This document shows, one piece after another, positions 63,504 through 64,000 of a stretch of 64,000 nt of DNA. Each line of letters begins with the position of its first letter. Position 1 is the first letter of the stretch. The translations under genes were made by a program, and so were the position numbers. Origin of the DNA: Paraburkholderia atlantica (GTDB lineage Bacteria; Pseudomonadota; Gammaproteobacteria; Burkholderiales; Burkholderiaceae). The notes under the pieces are model-generated. The model was not told the DNA's origin. It worked only from the letters and a program-made list of their open reading frames with translations, and ran no database searches. The stretch is taken from NCBI RefSeq assembly GCF_009362785.1, contig NZ_WHNQ01000023.1, positions 1-64,000 of the forward strand. The letters are read 5' to 3'.

Positions 63504-63532
63504 AAAAAAGCCGCCTTCAGGGAGGCGGCTCT
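63504..63532 (-). terminator. Terminator of tRNA-Gly
   Basis: On the minus strand GCCGCCT pairs with AGGCGGC-type sequence across a short loop and is followed by TTTTTT. It lies about 33 bp beyond the tRNA-Gly 3' end. Confidence 0.8.
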
Positions 63533-63564
63533 TGCTAGCTTCCGCTGAATACTCAGCAGGAAAG

Positions 63565-63638
63565 TGGAGCGGGCGATGGGAATCGAACCCACGGCTCTAG
63601 CTTGGGAAGCTAGGGTATTACCATTATACGACGCCCGC
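63565..63638 (-). tRNA. tRNA-Gly (anticodon CCC)
   Basis: A 74-nt tRNA with encoded CCA. Acceptor arms GCGGGCG and CGCCCGC pair fully. The anticodon stem CTAGC/GCTAG encloses TTCCCAA, giving anticodon CCC (reads GGG). The T arm is GTGGGTTCGATTCCCAT. Confidence 0.95.
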
Positions 63639-63862
63639 GGAACTCGCAATTTTACAGCCTTTTGGGCGGTTTGGGCAGGGGTAGGGTTCGCGCGCACGAA
63701 CAGTCACCCCGTCCTTCCGCGTCGACGGTCAGAACGGCGCGCGCCTTCAGATGGCGTCTGCGCCTGCCGTTAACCCGAATGCTGCGCAACACCGTGCGCT
63801 CGCGCACCCGCAAGCCGGCGCGCTCCCGGCGCTCCCCATCCTGTTCAAGAGACTTTCCCAAG

Positions 63863-64000
63863 ATGCAGTGGTTTTCCAATCTGAAACTGAGCCACAAGCT
63901 GGTCGGCTCGTTGATGCTGTGCGCATTCGTGACGGCCGTCGTCGGCACGGTCGGAGTGCTGAAGGTGCGCGAAGTCGCGACGATGCAAACCGAAATGTAC
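63863..64000 (+). CDS. Methyl-accepting chemotaxis protein, N-terminus (cut by window end)
   Basis: The first 46 residues, MQWFSNLKLSHKLVGSLMLC and following, show the short amphipathic start LKLSHKL and first membrane helix typical of chemotaxis receptors (WFxNLKIxxKL). The remainder, with the periplasmic, HAMP and signalling domains, lies outside the window. Identification rests on this N-terminus only; a sensor kinase with a similar start is possible. Confidence 0.6.
   Translation, partial: MQWFSNLKLSHKLVGSLMLCAFVTAVVGTVGVLKVREVATMQTEMY

Overview
The window is about 64 kb of GC-rich chromosomal DNA from a Burkholderiales bacterium, most likely Paraburkholderia or a close Burkholderia relative. 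The assignment rests on base composition, on familiar Burkholderiaceae gene types (YpeA-like GNAT, a CDP-glucoseen-reductase-type flavoprotein, gsi peptide operon, DUF1439 lipoprotein) and on several small proteins I know only from this group. It is inference from recalled families, not from a search.

Layout. 0-21.5 kb is ordinary core-type chromosome: end of livF, a GYD protein, ypeA, argD, a ferredoxin-type reductase, an SDR-fold epimerase, a pseudouridine synthase and an MFS pump. It then carries one long operon (7.9-17.5 kb), rpiR-iaaA-gsiABCD-P1 peptidase-DppA. This couples import of small peptides (glutathione or dipeptide type) to isoaspartyl peptidase, aminopeptidase and D-aminopeptidase activities. 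An alpha/beta hydrolase, an amino acid permease and a GT87-like membrane glycosyltransferase follow. 22.1-33.4 kb is a two-partner secretion locus: a 3189-residue TpsA exoprotein with about 29 tandem YDG/MBG modules and its TpsB outer-membrane transporter.

33.54-58.91 kb is a genomic island inserted in the 3' end of tRNA-Leu(CAA). A 17-bp copy of the tRNA 3' end lies at the far left end. A P4-type tyrosine integrase sits next to the tRNA, and 12-bp-spaced arm-like repeats occur at both ends. The tRNA's presumed original terminator is now 25 kb away, beyond the left end. Island cargo comes in three blocks. (1) A catabolic block: SDR, LysR regulator, RuBisCO-like protein, DUF1537 sugar-acid kinase, pyruvate kinase and a TRAP transporter (DctP plus fused DctQM). 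(2) A TetR-controlled redox/detoxification block: Old Yellow Enzyme, SDR, hydrolase and quinone-oxidoreductase-like protein. (3) A decayed block of tiny genes around translation and cold shock: infA, rpsU, a cold-shock protein, a frameshifted second infA and two families of small Burkholderiales proteins. Remnants of an IS256 transposase and of another tyrosine recombinase are also present.

58.9-64 kb returns to core chromosome: tRNA-Leu, hemN, a YkgJ-type protein, a DUF1439 lipoprotein, uppP, trmB, tRNA-Gly(CCC) and the start of a chemotaxis receptor.

The points most worth following up are the RuBisCO-like/DUF1537/TRAP block, the higher-order repeat structure of tpsA, and the translation-factor cluster on the island.
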